Below the pieces are notes generated by a model. It was not told where the DNA came from. It worked only from the letters and a program-made list of their open reading frames with translations, and did not search any database. A stretch of 64,000 nucleotides of DNA from Arion vulgaris. Taxonomy: Eukaryota; Mollusca; Gastropoda; Stylommatophora; Arionidae. Made by a program: the position numbers and the translations under genes. The DNA lies in assembly GCA_020796225.1 (NCBI GenBank), contig CM036755.1, positions 39,318,806 through 39,382,805 on the forward strand, given 5' to 3'. Shown one piece after another: positions 22,932 to 32,454 of this stretch (position 1 is its first letter; the number at the start of each line of letters is the position of its first letter).

Positions 22932-23640
22932 GTTTCGGTGGCGTAGAGGTTAGGTGCTCATCTATCGTGTAAAAGGTACCTGGTTCGTTCCCTCATGGAG
23001 CCATCAGGATATTTTTCAAGAGATCCCTGATCTCAGTGCAGGTGAGATCGAGTTTCTAGTCCTACCGCGTATGGGTGATAAAACGTAGGTTTTGTGTTCA
23101 ATTTAAGCACGTAAGAGAACCCTTGTCAGTTCAAAATCCAGAAGAGCAGGCTGGAAAGCCGCTGCCGGGAACAATTCATTAGAAAAGGTAAAAAAATCCG
23201 ATAAAAATATCTTCACCTTCTTCAAAATTATCATCGAGAACCCTGGCCCGAGTGGTTACCGGGGCAAAATTGGGAGTGTAAAGAATAGAACCACTGTTAC
23301 CTGCCACGCATGTCGTAAGAGGCGACTAAGGAGGTTTGGCTGAAATCGGATGCACATGTCTTAAACGTGTAGAAGTCTATCCGTTTAGGGGCCTACCAAA
23401 GCAATGTGCAACGTATACAAGTTATGGCAAAGATCAAACATATCACAAAGAGTGATTAAAATTGGTCGTAAAAAACGAACGCAAAATTTTTTTTTTTTTA
23501 AATCGAGGACCTTCGCCAGTGTTACGGAGTTTGTGTGCTGCAGCTGAGATCTTCCTGTGTAAGAAAGAGATCGGTGCAAATATTGTTACTCACTGAATTT
23601 GCAATGGTGATGATCCTATCAATCAATCAATCAATCAATC
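22930..23640 (+). mobile_element. SINE-A, most complete copy, split by a SINE-B
   Basis: The tRNA-like head ggtggcgtagaggttaggtg (A-box-like) and acctggttcgttccctc (B-box-like) is intact at 22938-22998. The body runs to 23244, resumes at 23502 after the inserted SINE-B, and ends in a (TCAA)n tail at 23612-23643. With the insert removed the element is about 455 bp. Used here as the family reference. Confidence 0.88.
23245..23501 (+). mobile_element. SINE-B variant inserted in SINE-A
   Basis: The head gagtggttaccggggc, then gtaaagaatagaaccactg, cacgcatgtcgtaagaggcg, and a body different from the main SINE-B type, ending in a poly-T run (23488-23499). Flanking atcgagaaccct (23233-23244) and atcgaggacctt (23502-23513) are a probable 12-bp target duplication with two mismatches. 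Confidence 0.8.
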
Positions 23641-23666
23641 AATCTAATTAACAATATCAGACTTAA

Positions 23667-23880
23667 CCCTTTCGCTGCTACATACTTTCTGAAGACGGAT
23701 CTAAAAATAGCGGCTCTTTGTTTCTAGGTCACACACGTGAATTAACGTCTATAGCAGTGACAGTAGAAATGTATAACGTGTTAACACGTCTTTAGCCCAA
23801 AGAGTAGAGATAATAATAGACGTGTTAACGCGTCTTTAGCACTGAATGGAGGAAACTATACACGTCCTTAGCAGCTAAAA
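23667..23880 (+). mobile_element. piggyBac-like MITE (family C)
   Basis: Begins TTAA (23663-23666) then ccctttcgctgctacata and ends ccttagcagctaaaag, which inverted reads cttttagctgctaagg, an imperfect terminal repeat. TTAA plus CCCTTT is the usual edge of piggyBac-type elements. The interior holds cgtgttaacacgtcttta repeated. A second copy lies inverted at 32483-32702. Confidence 0.65.
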
Positions 23881-24567
23881 GAAGCATCTAGTTTGAAATA
23901 AATAAATAAAGAGATAAAAAAAATGGACAACAGCGATGGATGAGAAAATAAAAGTGATCAGGGCATGAAATGCTGTGGATACCACATACCAAAAAATGTC
24001 TAACCTAATTGGTTTTGTAGATATGATTTTTGCAATATAACCCTTCCAAATTAAAACGAACAATTTCAAAATAGAACAGCAATATCTCTGCGTATATAAA
24101 GTTTAGACAAAAAGTGGAGGTTCATACTTTACTTTTGAGTGATACGTACACCATATTCTAGTTTGGCATTCTTTGCACTTCATATATTTGTGAAATCCAC
24201 TGCACGATGAAGGAAGGAGGGGGGATTTAAATATATTTTCAAGAAAATTATTTAAAAAAAAAAAAAAATATTTACAATGCACACGCTAAACGTTGTTTTT
24301 CATCAACAACAATGTCTCTTGCAATATGTGGCACACAATGTATGAAAATATGTTTGTTAGTTTTTTTTTGGTTAATTAAAAAAAAAAAACAGCACTTGTT
24401 CTTGGTGAGTCTCTCGCCACAAGCACACATAGATGTGAATGTTTGATACAGATCTTAAAGATATGCGCATGACTATGTTTGAGGTAGAATGAGATACACA
24501 AGATTCAAGTTAGGAAAATTTTGTTTCTTTAGTCTATATGTTGTTTGTGAGAGAGGTCGACATATGA
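23881..24567. other. Probable 3' flank of the minus-strand gene; AT-rich
   Basis: Contains short poly-A and poly-T runs at 24250-24270 and 24360-24390. If transcription of the minus-strand gene passes its last codon, this is its 3' untranslated or intronic region. No repeat family or second exon was recognised. Confidence 0.4.
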
Positions 24568-24780
24568 TTATAATGAACTGTTTCGCGTTATGCAAATCTG
24601 AGTGAACACATACGTACACGTGTACTCACTGTTTCGTGTTATGCAAATCTGAATGAACACATACGTACATGTGTACTCATTGTCTCGTGTTATGCAAATC
24701 TAAATGAACACATACGTACACGTGTACTCACTGTTTCGTGTTATGCAAATCTGAATGAACACATACGCACACGTGTACTT
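24568..24780. repeat. 51-bp tandem repeat, 4 copies, with octamer and E-box motifs
   Basis: Each unit contains gttatgcaaatct, which holds the octamer ATGCAAAT, and three of the four carry cacgtgta with the E-box core CACGTG (the third copy of this motif block is catgtg). The last unit touches the splice-donor-like end of the serine-rich ORF. POU-factor binding is inferred from the motif only. Confidence 0.85.
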
Positions 24781-25939
24781 ACTTAAAACTTTGCTGGATC
24801 AGTGCTAAGAATGCCGCCGCTGTAGCAGTGTTTGATTTCCGAGGCATATTAGAATCCATCGACTTGGAACGTGCTTGTTTCTTCCCTGGTTTATCCTTCA
24901 ACTCATCCACTAGACTAATTTTCTTTGGCGATCCCAACATACAGGAAGCATCTAAAGAAGTTGAGCGTTGTTTAATCAAAGGGACCTCTAGGGTTACCAC
25001 ATCTGTGTACGATATGCCGTCTCCGTTAGGAGAATTTGGATCAATTATCACGGATCTACACGGGACATCTATTAGATTCAAATCGTTCATACTTTCGTTG
25101 TTAATGCGAATTCGATGTTTGGCTTTCTTTAAGATGGAAAATACTGGTGTTTTATATATATTTTCTTGTTTTGATTCATTGAAATTGACTGTAGCATTCT
25201 GCGTGTCACTGCTTTCTGAGTCACTAAGGTAGCAATCTTCCTCAAGACTATTGTACATACTAGAAGTACTGGAGCATGGGGATTGTAAAGTAGGTGAGAG
25301 TATATCCACTATCATACTATCTCCAATGAAGCATTTAGTTTCGGCCACTGTTAGGTCGTGTTGCTCTTTAGCTAAAGTCTCCATATATAGACAGTGGAGA
25401 CAAATTTTGGGAATTTCCCATGATGCCCGTCTCAGCTGACCTTTGGGAACGTTTAAATTGTTAACGGTTCCGCTTTCTTTATCGGACGAGTTATCGTCAG
25501 ACGAATTTGCAATATACCACTGCGCTGCATTGTCGAAGGAGTTCGATCTTCTACCGCCAAGTAGCGACATTGAAGCTGCTCCTTCTATGAAGCTATCACT
25601 AGAAGATTGAGTTGGACATAGTAGAAGATCTGGAGACGACTTTACCTCATGAAAGCGCCTGGCAATAGAATCACAGCTTGAAGAACGAGTACGGTTTTCT
25701 TGTACAGGGATGTCCAGTGTTTCTAACGACGTCTCTGCTGAATCAATAGAGGCTGATCGCTTCTGCCGTGTTACACAGAGTTTAGGAATCTCAAAGGACG
25801 AAGGTGATCGTGTTTGATTTCGATTGCTGGAGTGTTGGTGAGATCTTCTAAATAGCTTCATCATGATTGATGGTGCTGGTACTACCAGAATACTGCTTAT
25901 CATTGGGAGAACACTGTCTGAAGGTGAATCATACACCAA
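24779..25939 (-). CDS. Serine-rich protein with repeated basophilic-kinase motifs, family not recognised
   Basis: An open frame of 386 codons that is not repeat-derived and has balanced codon use. I do not recognise the family. Visible: six copies of an R-[RS]-x-S-x-D-like motif (KRSASIDSAE, RSSSCDSIA, RRSNSFDNAA, QRSTSLDASC, ARSKSMDSNM, and the related LRRASWEIP). A second motif occurs twice, SFEIPKLCV and SWEIPKICLHCLYMETL. There is an acidic stretch NSSDDNSSDKES and no membrane segment or signal peptide. It looks largely disordered; R-x-x-S sites suit AGC/CaM-type kinases and 14-3-3 binding, which is inference. The in-frame Met at 25939 may be intronic: a better start is the exon at 25981-26090, splicing to 25892. 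At the 3' end AAG-TAA overlaps a perfect GTAAGT, so the frame could also continue in another exon. Confidence 0.75.
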   Translation of the reverse strand: MVYDSPSDSVLPMISSILVVPAPSIMMKLFRRSHQHSSNRNQTRSPSSFEIPKLCVTRQKRSASIDSAETSLETLDIPVQENRTRSSSCDSIARRFHEVKSSPDLLLCPTQSSSDSFIEGAASMSLLGGRRSNSFDNAAQWYIANSSDDNSSDKESGTVNNLNVPKGQLRRASWEIPKICLHCLYMETLAKEQHDLTVAETKCFIGDSMIVDILSPTLQSPCSSTSSMYNSLEEDCYLSDSESSDTQNATVNFNESKQENIYKTPVFSILKKAKHRIRINNESMNDLNLIDVPCRSVIIDPNSPNGDGISYTDVVTLEVPLIKQRSTSLDASCMLGSPKKISLVDELKDKPGKKQARSKSMDSNMPRKSNTATAAAFLALIQQSFK

Positions 25940-25980
25940 TCTTGATAAGACTTAAATTTCCATAACATCTGAGAACTTAC

Positions 25981-26090
25981 TGTATATCTTCTCCGCTAAA
26001 ACTGATTTCTTCAAGAGTCTTGGAGAACTTATTCATCCCACAAGGAACACAAACCACACTTGAGCCACTACAGGAATTCCCGATATTCAT
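25981..26090 (-). CDS. Probable first coding exon of the serine-rich gene
   Basis: The minus strand from ATG at 26090 encodes 36 codons, MNIGNSCSGSSVVCVPCG then MNKFSKTLEEISFSGEDI, and ends CA before a perfect GTAAGT donor (25975-25980). An in-frame TGA lies about 50 bases upstream of the ATG. The acceptor gataagcag at 25893-25901 gives an 88-bp intron and keeps the frame into ILVVPAPSIMMKLF of the main ORF. The splice is inferred from consensus and phase. Another acceptor after cttcag at about 25923 would not keep the frame. Confidence 0.5.
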
Positions 26091-26599
26091 ATTTGTGATA
26101 CAATCACATGTAACGAGAAACACACATTTATCACTAGTTCAAGAGTAGATAACTCTAAATCAATTAGAAGTAACTAACAATTATTATCTGCCCTATTTTA
26201 AAATAAATATATTGTTAGTTGTTAGAAGATTTTGGTAAAACATAGACTAGCGCTGTACAATGCGGACACCACAAGCAGGAAGATGTTTGTGTTATACATT
26301 CTTTTCTACCAATTTGGAATCCCCGGCAATAACTTTAATCATAACTTTTATGTTATGTTTCAGAATAACGGTATATTTCATTTTTTTCTTTTTAGAGCCC
26401 ATATAAATACGGTGTTTCATTTGTACAATCTTGTAGTCTTTTGTAACCATTCTTCTGCCCCTCAACCACCACTTTCTCTCTTTTCACTAAAGAATGCATC
26501 GGTACCTCAATTATCACTTCAAAAAAATATCACATCTGAGCCGACTCTGCTTTGAAAGAATGGCCACTACGCAATTTTATCTTCTAAGAAGTGGAGCAG
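26091..26599. promoter_or_regulatory. Upstream region of the minus-strand gene, no defined promoter
   Basis: AT-rich, non-repetitive, upstream of the proposed first exon, so the gene's 5' untranslated region or promoter may lie here. No TATA box at a convincing distance could be assigned. The plus-strand frame at 26232-26555 has no recognisable domain. Confidence 0.25.
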
Positions 26600-26725
26600 G
26601 CACATAGACTCCTGGATACTCTACGCCACATAGACTCCTGGATACTCTAGCCACATAGACTCCTGGATACTCTACGCCACATAGACCCCTGGATACTCTA
26701 CGCCACATAGACTCCTGGATATAAC
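26600..26725. repeat. 26-bp tandem repeat, about 5 copies
   Basis: Unit parts cacatagactcctggatact and ctacgc. One copy lacks two bases (ctagcc). Confidence 0.88.
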
Positions 26726-26974
26726 TGACAACGTTACTGGCATCATCCCGCTGAATGAACATCCGAATTGATGAATAATTTCACGCAACAGTTTCCAGAT
26801 TATAAAGTTATATTACTTCCTGGTTGAATAAGTCGGTTACAAGATCAGAAATGACATACGTCAGGACAATCACACAAACACTGCTTCTTGGAGAAGATTT
26901 CATCTGATAGGACTAACAGTAAAATACTTGCTCAGTAGCTCCCATACTGATTGTACATTAATTGTATTAATCTC

Positions 26975-27069
26975 TCCCGTGTGGTGACGGGGCGCGCAAG
27001 GGAAGCAAAGAATAGTACCACTGCGACCCACAAGGCATGTCGTAAGAGGCAACTGATGTAGGACCTAGG
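26975..27069 (+). mobile_element. SINE-B, 5' half (interrupted by P element)
   Basis: Landmarks gtgtggtgacggggcgcgca, aagcaaagaatagtaccact, caaggcatgtcgtaagaggc, then gtaggacctagg, where the sequence breaks. The rest of the SINE resumes at 30828. Confidence 0.85.
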
Positions 27070-28039
27070 CAGAGCCAACTATTAACTACTGGGCCGGACA
27101 TCAGAATTTCTCTCTTCCGTAAAGTGGTCTGACATTTTGTGTGTCGGTAAACGATAGAACGTCAGCGTGTCTTGTTATTTTACTGGATTTTGAGTCCTTG
27201 TATATTTATCTACAACAAATATTTGGATTACTGATATTGCAGAGTGTTAAATTAAATTTGTGCATAATGTTTTCATCTTAAAATGGGCAAAAAGTGCTGT
27301 GTTCCTGGATGTAAATCGAACTACGACTCGACTAAAGAATATGTGAGTGTTTTTAAATTCCCATCAAATTCTGATAGGAGAGACAGATGGAAGAAATGCA
27401 TTCCACGAAAAGACTGAAAACATTTTCATCCATGTGACATTGTATTGTCTGATACATTTATAGATAAATGTGGAATTAAACAAGAACTTCCTCGGAAGCA
27501 TCCATCCTGGTTTTAAAAACTGCTTATCCATCTCTTTTTCCTGAATTGCCATCTTATTTATCGAGTCAACCAACCACAATCTCGTAAAGATCCAGAAATA
27601 AGAGTAGCAGAAATCGTCAGCAAACATGACAATAGAACAGCTGAGTGGTTGTCTGCAGATATTATACAAGATTTTCCAACTTTACAGTGTGAGATAACAG
27701 TAAAGTTAAAAGACTTGTTAGATAAAAACTGGAGAATGCATACAGTCACAGGATATATTTACTTGTCTTGTTTTGTATACTATGAATGTGAAAGCAAACA
27801 GTGCACCTTCCATTTCTGTAAGTGTAAATGTTTTACCAGACATGAGTGCACAAGTTTATGTAGAAAATAAACAAGTGTCTGGTAAATATCTTGATTGGAT
27901 TTTAATTAACAGTAAACTTGAGAGTGGTCACAGCTGGAAAATTTACTGATCCACTACAAAGATACTGATCCTGCTACTTCTCCAAACATAAAGAGTATTA
28001 ATGATTTATTAGAAGAAGCATATAGTAATTTAGAAATTG

Positions 28040-28686
28040 TTAGAGAATTAATATTATCATCAGAAGATACTAATACACACATACATGAAAAACAACTAAC
28101 ATTTATCTTAGAGCAGGTACAACTTGTCAATAAGGACAAATACAGAAGACGCTACAGTAGTTGTACATTATGCTTTTCCTATATGGTTTTCTTGAAATCT
28201 CCTGCATGCTATAGATTTATCAGAAAATCTCTCTTATTATGTCTCCCACATCCATCTACATTTAAAAATTTAACTTCTCCTTATTCATTGTCTAATGATG
28301 ATGGCAGCATTTCTACATACATGAAATTTAAAGAGTGCAGACTTTCTGAGTTGGTAAAGATTGTGGCAGTACAAATGGATGAAATTCATATCAAATCAGC
28401 TGTAACATACTCAGGTGGTAGGTTACTTGGTAGGGCTGAAAACTCTATGCAATCAGCAACAACAGTACAGGCTTTTCTCATTTCCTCAGTGTTTGGAAGT
28501 TATCGAGAAGTTGTTGAGCTGTCGCCTATGTACAGGATGACATCAGAGGATCTTGGCACAAAATTGCTTCAGATCATCAACAGTGTACAAAAGTGCAGTT
28601 TCACAGTTCTGGCAGTACTTGCAGACAACAACTCAGTTAACCGAAAAGTTTATAATAACCTTCTAAAAACAACAGTACATATATAG
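28040..28686 (+). pseudogene. P-element transposase: RNase H-like catalytic segment
   Basis: An open stretch reading RRRYSSCTLCFSYMVFLKSP, LLCLPHPSTFKNLTS, VQMDEIHIKSAVTYSGGRL, FLISSVFGSYREVVELSP and FTVLAVLADNNSVNRKVYNN. The D of MDEIHIKS and the D of LADNNSVN sit where the first two catalytic acids of the P-element/THAP9 family are expected, so the motifs survive although the protein does not. It ends at a stop at 28684. Confidence 0.85.
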
Positions 28687-29441
28687 AAAATCCTGGAATT
28701 GCTGGTAAAAAAAATATTTTTATTGTATGACTCAGTGCATCTGTTGAAATGTCTGTGGAGAAATTGGCTGAACCAGAAAGATGCAGAGCAGACATTATCA
28801 TATCCAGCCACAACCGAGTTACTACTGAATAAAACATCAATCTCAAATTGTACTAATTCTAGCCAAGTAGCAAGTGCTTCTTTTCACATTTGAAAAACTG
28901 TATCAAAATGAGCGTCTGAGTATTGTGAAGTTGGACTCAACTTTAACTAGTAAAGCCCTTTGCCCTCAATATAGAGAGGCAGAAAGTTTCACTAGCTCTT
29001 GCAATTTTCAGTGAGTACAATATTGCAGCTTTGAGGTTCCTAGGAAGTCAAGAAACAGCAGATTTCATTGAGGTCATTTGGAGATGGTGGCACATTATGA
29101 ATGTTAAGAGTAAATTCGCAGAAAGGAATAGCCGTAATAATTTTGCTAATCCACTAACTTCAATTAACAGCGAATTGTTTCTTTATTTGAAAAATTTTGT
29201 TGTGTGGTTGACGGAATGGGGCAAGTTGCCTACTTCCATTGGGAAACTAACCAGAGAGACATATTCTGCTTTACTGCATACTGTAACTGTTATGATTGAA
29301 CTGGCTGAGTATTCCTTTTCTACTTTCAATGTAGAATTCATACTTTTGGGAAAATTACAAACTGATAACTTAGAAGCCCGCTTTGGTGAATATCGTCAAT
29401 TGTCTGGTTCTAATTATCTAGTATCAGTGAACAAATATTAG
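28687..29441 (+). pseudogene. P-element transposase: middle region, three frames
   Basis: IFLLYDSVHLLKCLWRNWLN at about 28711-28770, then (frame change near 28885) QNERLSIVKLDSTLTSKAL, then (frame change near 28983) NIAALRFLGSQETADFIEVI, GKLTRETYSALLHTV and LLGKLQTDNLEARFGEYRQ, LSGSNYLVSV. All are conserved blocks of P-element/THAP9 proteins; an acidic residue in the EARFGEYRQ block may be the third catalytic one (inference). Confidence 0.82.
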
Positions 29442-30139
29442 AAACAGAAAAGAAATTGAAGATTTACTCCCTATTGTGTCTCACATCATCTGTCTATGGT
29501 AATTTTTCAATTCGTAACTTTGCTGAAGCTATGGGTCATGAGGGTGATGAATGTGATAGTGTTTTTGAAGATGGTATCCAGTCTGATGTAGACAAAGTGT
29601 TTTTCCACATTGATCCTAATGATTGTGAGTTGCTTTGTGTAGAAGGTACAGAGGAATCATTAGTATATATTGCTGGATATGTCTCCAGTAAGATCAGTAG
29701 GAAAACTCAGTGCATTTCATGTAAGGCCTTGCTACAAATGGAGAAAACAATGACAGTTGATGTTCAGCCAGAGATTGCAACTGACTACATTCAATTACTG
29801 GATAGAGGAGGGCTTAAATACCCATCTAAACTGATTACACTGTTGACGTTTGTGTCATATGCTGCTATGCAGAGGCTCATATCACCAGAATTAGAAGCAA
29901 AATTTCTGGCTTGTAAACAGCATAAGAAACTCCTTATCCATATTGTTACATGTAGTATTGTGAAACATTGTGCTGATGAATTTAGTGGTATGTGTGCTAA
30001 TGGATGTCCAAAGGCAAGCATTATTTCAAAAGCATTATCCCCACTGTCTAATGTATTCTTAAACAATTACAGAAAAATGCATAATGATAAAACAGTCAGT
30101 TCTTCTAACAAGAGAAAATTGGCCAAATTTTCACATTAA
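29442..30139 (+). pseudogene. P-element transposase: C-terminal region
   Basis: An open stretch of 227 codons from 29456: IYSLLCLTSSVYGNFSIR, ESLVYIAGYVSSKISRKTQC, a C-x2-C pair (QCISCK), LLDRGGLKYPSKLITL. The YIAGYV and RGGLxxPS blocks are typical of the C-terminal part of these transposases. The stop at 30137 is probably the original terminator. Confidence 0.8.
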
Positions 30140-30827
30140 GTTTCATCAATTAACACTTTGCAACAACCTTCAGTTTACACATCAAATATCTCAAGGCAAA
30201 CGAAAAGAAACAATGTGTATAAGTTAATTAGTAATGTTTGCATGACTGGCGTTTTTGTTTTCAGTTCATCTGATATAATTTGCTGTATGTGCTTCAAATG
30301 TCCATAAAATGTATAAACTTGGAAGAGTACTTCAAACTTCACTAGCAAGTAATTGTTTATAGTCAATTGTTTACAATATTTATCATTACATATCAATGAT
30401 CTAAGTAAGATGGACATATATAAAAGAACAACAAAGTGTGCTACAGTTAAAGCAACTTCTGTGTCTGTTAGAAATGTATATTGTACCTTATTATACAGCT
30501 ATGTATTACATTATAATGCAACTGTTGTTCTGCAATACTTTGTTAATCATTTTGAGCTTCTACATTGAATTTTCTTAAAGCTGTATTAAATATGAATAAA
30601 ACCAAATATGAATAAAACCATGATCATTTGATTAAAATAAAATTCATTTTATGACCATATCTCAAGTTTGTTATTATCTATAATCCATTTACCATGTTTG
30701 TCATTAAATGTATGTCTGTACAGTAATGGATTTCGTAAAGAGATCTTAAGAATATAGTCAGCCCCTTTTCTTATCTAGGTCAGGGAATACCTGGCCAGTT
30801 GTACGGCCTGGGCTATAGCCTGGCTGT

Positions 30828-31005
30828 GACCTAGGGAAACTACCCTAGTAAATAAAAAGAATCTCAGAAATATGATGTGGTGGACTACTTATAGGCGCAT
30901 AACTGGAAACAACGTACAATTGCCCATAGGCTCATATCACATACAAATCATACATAGTTGTTAACAAGTGGTCGATATGGAGCGTTGAAAGAAGAAGAAG
31001 CTGGT
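30828..31005 (+). mobile_element. SINE-B, 3' half
   Basis: Continues the SINE from 27069: acctagggaaactaccctag, taaataaaaagaatctc, cgcataactggaaacaac, gttgttaacaagtgg, atggagcgttgaaag and a GAAGAAGAAG tail. Confidence 0.88.
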
Positions 31006-31650
31006 AGGAGTTGATGTTGTCTATTGAAGTTCACAACCTCTAGAGGCTTACGGTGATATACAGTCTTGAAATGCGAATATTTGTGCAGTTATAGAGCAGA
31101 TGGGCTTGCATCGACAGCGTTGATAGAAAAACTGAACTTTTTTCCGTTAACTTCTTAAAGGAACAACAAATTGAGAGTAAAACGTGAAATCATGTTTCAT
31201 ATTAACGGTTTCCCAGTTAAACGGTTTGCATTTATGTAAAACAAATATATGAACATCCAAACGGATCGATAAATAAATCAATATTTAAATACACTAAGTA
31301 GAGTTCGATCGTGCGAGCTTAAAGTTTCGATTTAGAACAAAATAGCAGCCCAAACATCCTCTTGAAATGTTGTTCACATTACGTTTGTGCTCTGTTCTAT
31401 GCATGGCTGCAATAAAGGCTTTGTGGCCTACTTTATATATACATGACGGGACGATTTTGTGATTATAGCTATTACTTGATAAACCACTCGGCTTTATATA
31501 TGGTTTAAATGTCGGGATTTTTGATGTCAGTAACGGTTCTCCGGTCGACTCATCTTTAACTCCGTCGGCCTTCTAAGCTGATATATCGGCTTACAGTATT
31601 TATTAAGATGACGCAACGCCTGTGTACTGACTAATGCAGTAGCAATCAAT
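31006..31650. other. No recognisable feature
   Basis: Low-repeat sequence; nothing matches other parts of the window by eye. It may be unique DNA upstream of the small ORF at 31826. Confidence 0.4.
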
Positions 31651-31654
31651 GAAT

Positions 31655-31740
31655 CAAATGCCGTGCCGATTGGTGTAGGCGATCATGTCTCTCCAGATCG
31701 GTCTGTCTCTGGTACAGTTGTGTTACCTTGACCGGAACAG
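31655..31740 (-). pseudogene. LINE-M C-terminal relic
   Basis: The minus strand reads HNCTRDRPIWRDMIAYT, the terminal D-R-x-x-W-R-x-M-I block of a LINE C-terminus. Related longer copies are at 61690-61900 and 60770-60945. Confidence 0.5.
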
Positions 31741-31825
31741 CGACGTTTCAAGACATGATCGACTTTCTAGGGAGGATATACAACGGTAGTTTATCGTTCC
31801 TTTCCGTTGTTTCAAACCTGTCAGA

Positions 31826-32032
31826 ATGGCCACACGTGTACTAGCCTATCCCTTTCAGGTTAGTAAACACAAATTCCATCAGAAGACGTCTGGAAAAAAG
31901 ACTCCTGTTAAAGGCCGGTCGAAAAACACCTCCATCTTGCCGCACCATCTTGAACGGAAGTCCCATAGTATAAATTCAATGGATTTCAATATACAAAGCA
32001 ATGTAAATGGGTTCACAGGTCAAAATAAATGA
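31826..32032 (+). CDS. Small ORF or first exon of unknown product
   Basis: 68 codons, MATRVLAYPFQVSKHKFHQK..., lysine- and serine-rich, outside any repeat I recognise, with a fair start context (cagaatgg). A good donor, ttcagGTTAGT, occurs after codon 11, so it could be a first exon ending MATRVLAYPFQ. No domain. Equally likely to be chance. Confidence 0.2.
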   Translation: MATRVLAYPFQVSKHKFHQKTSGKKTPVKGRSKNTSILPHHLERKSHSINSMDFNIQSNVNGFTGQNK

Positions 32033-32059
32033 CAAAATTCAGAAACACAACTTATTCCA

Positions 32060-32400
32060 CTTTTTTCAACTCCTCTTGAAGCATAGAGCATCAACACATT
32101 ACCTCCAACAAGATCTGTCTTGAGCAAGTCAGCTTAGCTCATTCCAGGTCTTTCCCACCTCTTCTCTTTCTCTGTCCACAGTTCATCTCCATGTCTCTTT
32201 AGGTCGTCCCTACATCTCGTGCCTCTCGTATTTCATTTCAAAGCCACATGTGGGTGTCTGGTCTTGTGCATTCTTAATGTATGTCCCAACCACTTCCATC
32301 TCCTACGTTTTATTTCTTCGTTGATGCTGCTGATGCTTGTGCGACGGGTGACCTCAGTATTTGATACTCTCTGGTCCCAACGAAGTCGGAAAATTCTTTT
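32060..32400. repeat. Family F element, diverged copy
   Basis: Shares ctcctcttgaagcatagagc, tcatctccatgtctctttag and gtcgtccctacatctcgtg with the 5210-5468 insert in order, with many mismatches. Ends not defined. Confidence 0.4.
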
Positions 32401-32454
32401 GAGACATCTTCAGTCAAACAAAACTTAACGTATCTCAAATCTCGTAATCTTTTT

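Larger units (their letters stand above)
27283..30139 (+). pseudogene. THAP-domain P-element transposase, multiply broken
   Basis: Starts at ATG 27283 with the THAP zinc-finger N-half (MGKKCCVPGCKSNYDSTKEY; C6, C10, W36) and stops at 27415. The next codons read KHFHPCDIVLSDTFIDKCG, so the segment holding the third zinc Cys is lost and the C-x2-H-F site is broken. An AVPALF-like block TAYPSLFPELPSYLS follows in another frame. The catalytic domain, the DPVHLLKC-type block, the LEARFGEYRQ block and the C-terminal region follow in pieces (next entries). At least five frame changes or stops between 27417 and 29441. No functional transposase. Confidence 0.88.
27070..30827 (+). mobile_element. P-element/THAP DNA transposon, 3.76 kb, decayed
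   Basis: Bounded by the identical 8-mer gacctagg at 27062-27069 and 30828-30835, the duplication size made by P-element transposases. Removing one copy and the insert restores a continuous SINE-B (aggacctagggaaactaccc). The ends form a short imperfect inverted repeat: left cagagccaactatt, right inverted acagccaggctata. It contains a plus-strand THAP-transposase pseudogene and, beyond it, two aataaa signals (30595, 30615). Confidence 0.88.

Noticed and set aside
24828..25232. A 134-codon plus-strand ORF
   Set aside because: Antisense shadow of the minus-strand serine-rich gene.
26232..26555. A 107-codon plus-strand ORF upstream of the serine-rich gene
   Set aside because: No recognisable domain, AT-rich composition giving F, L and N, and no splice or start support.
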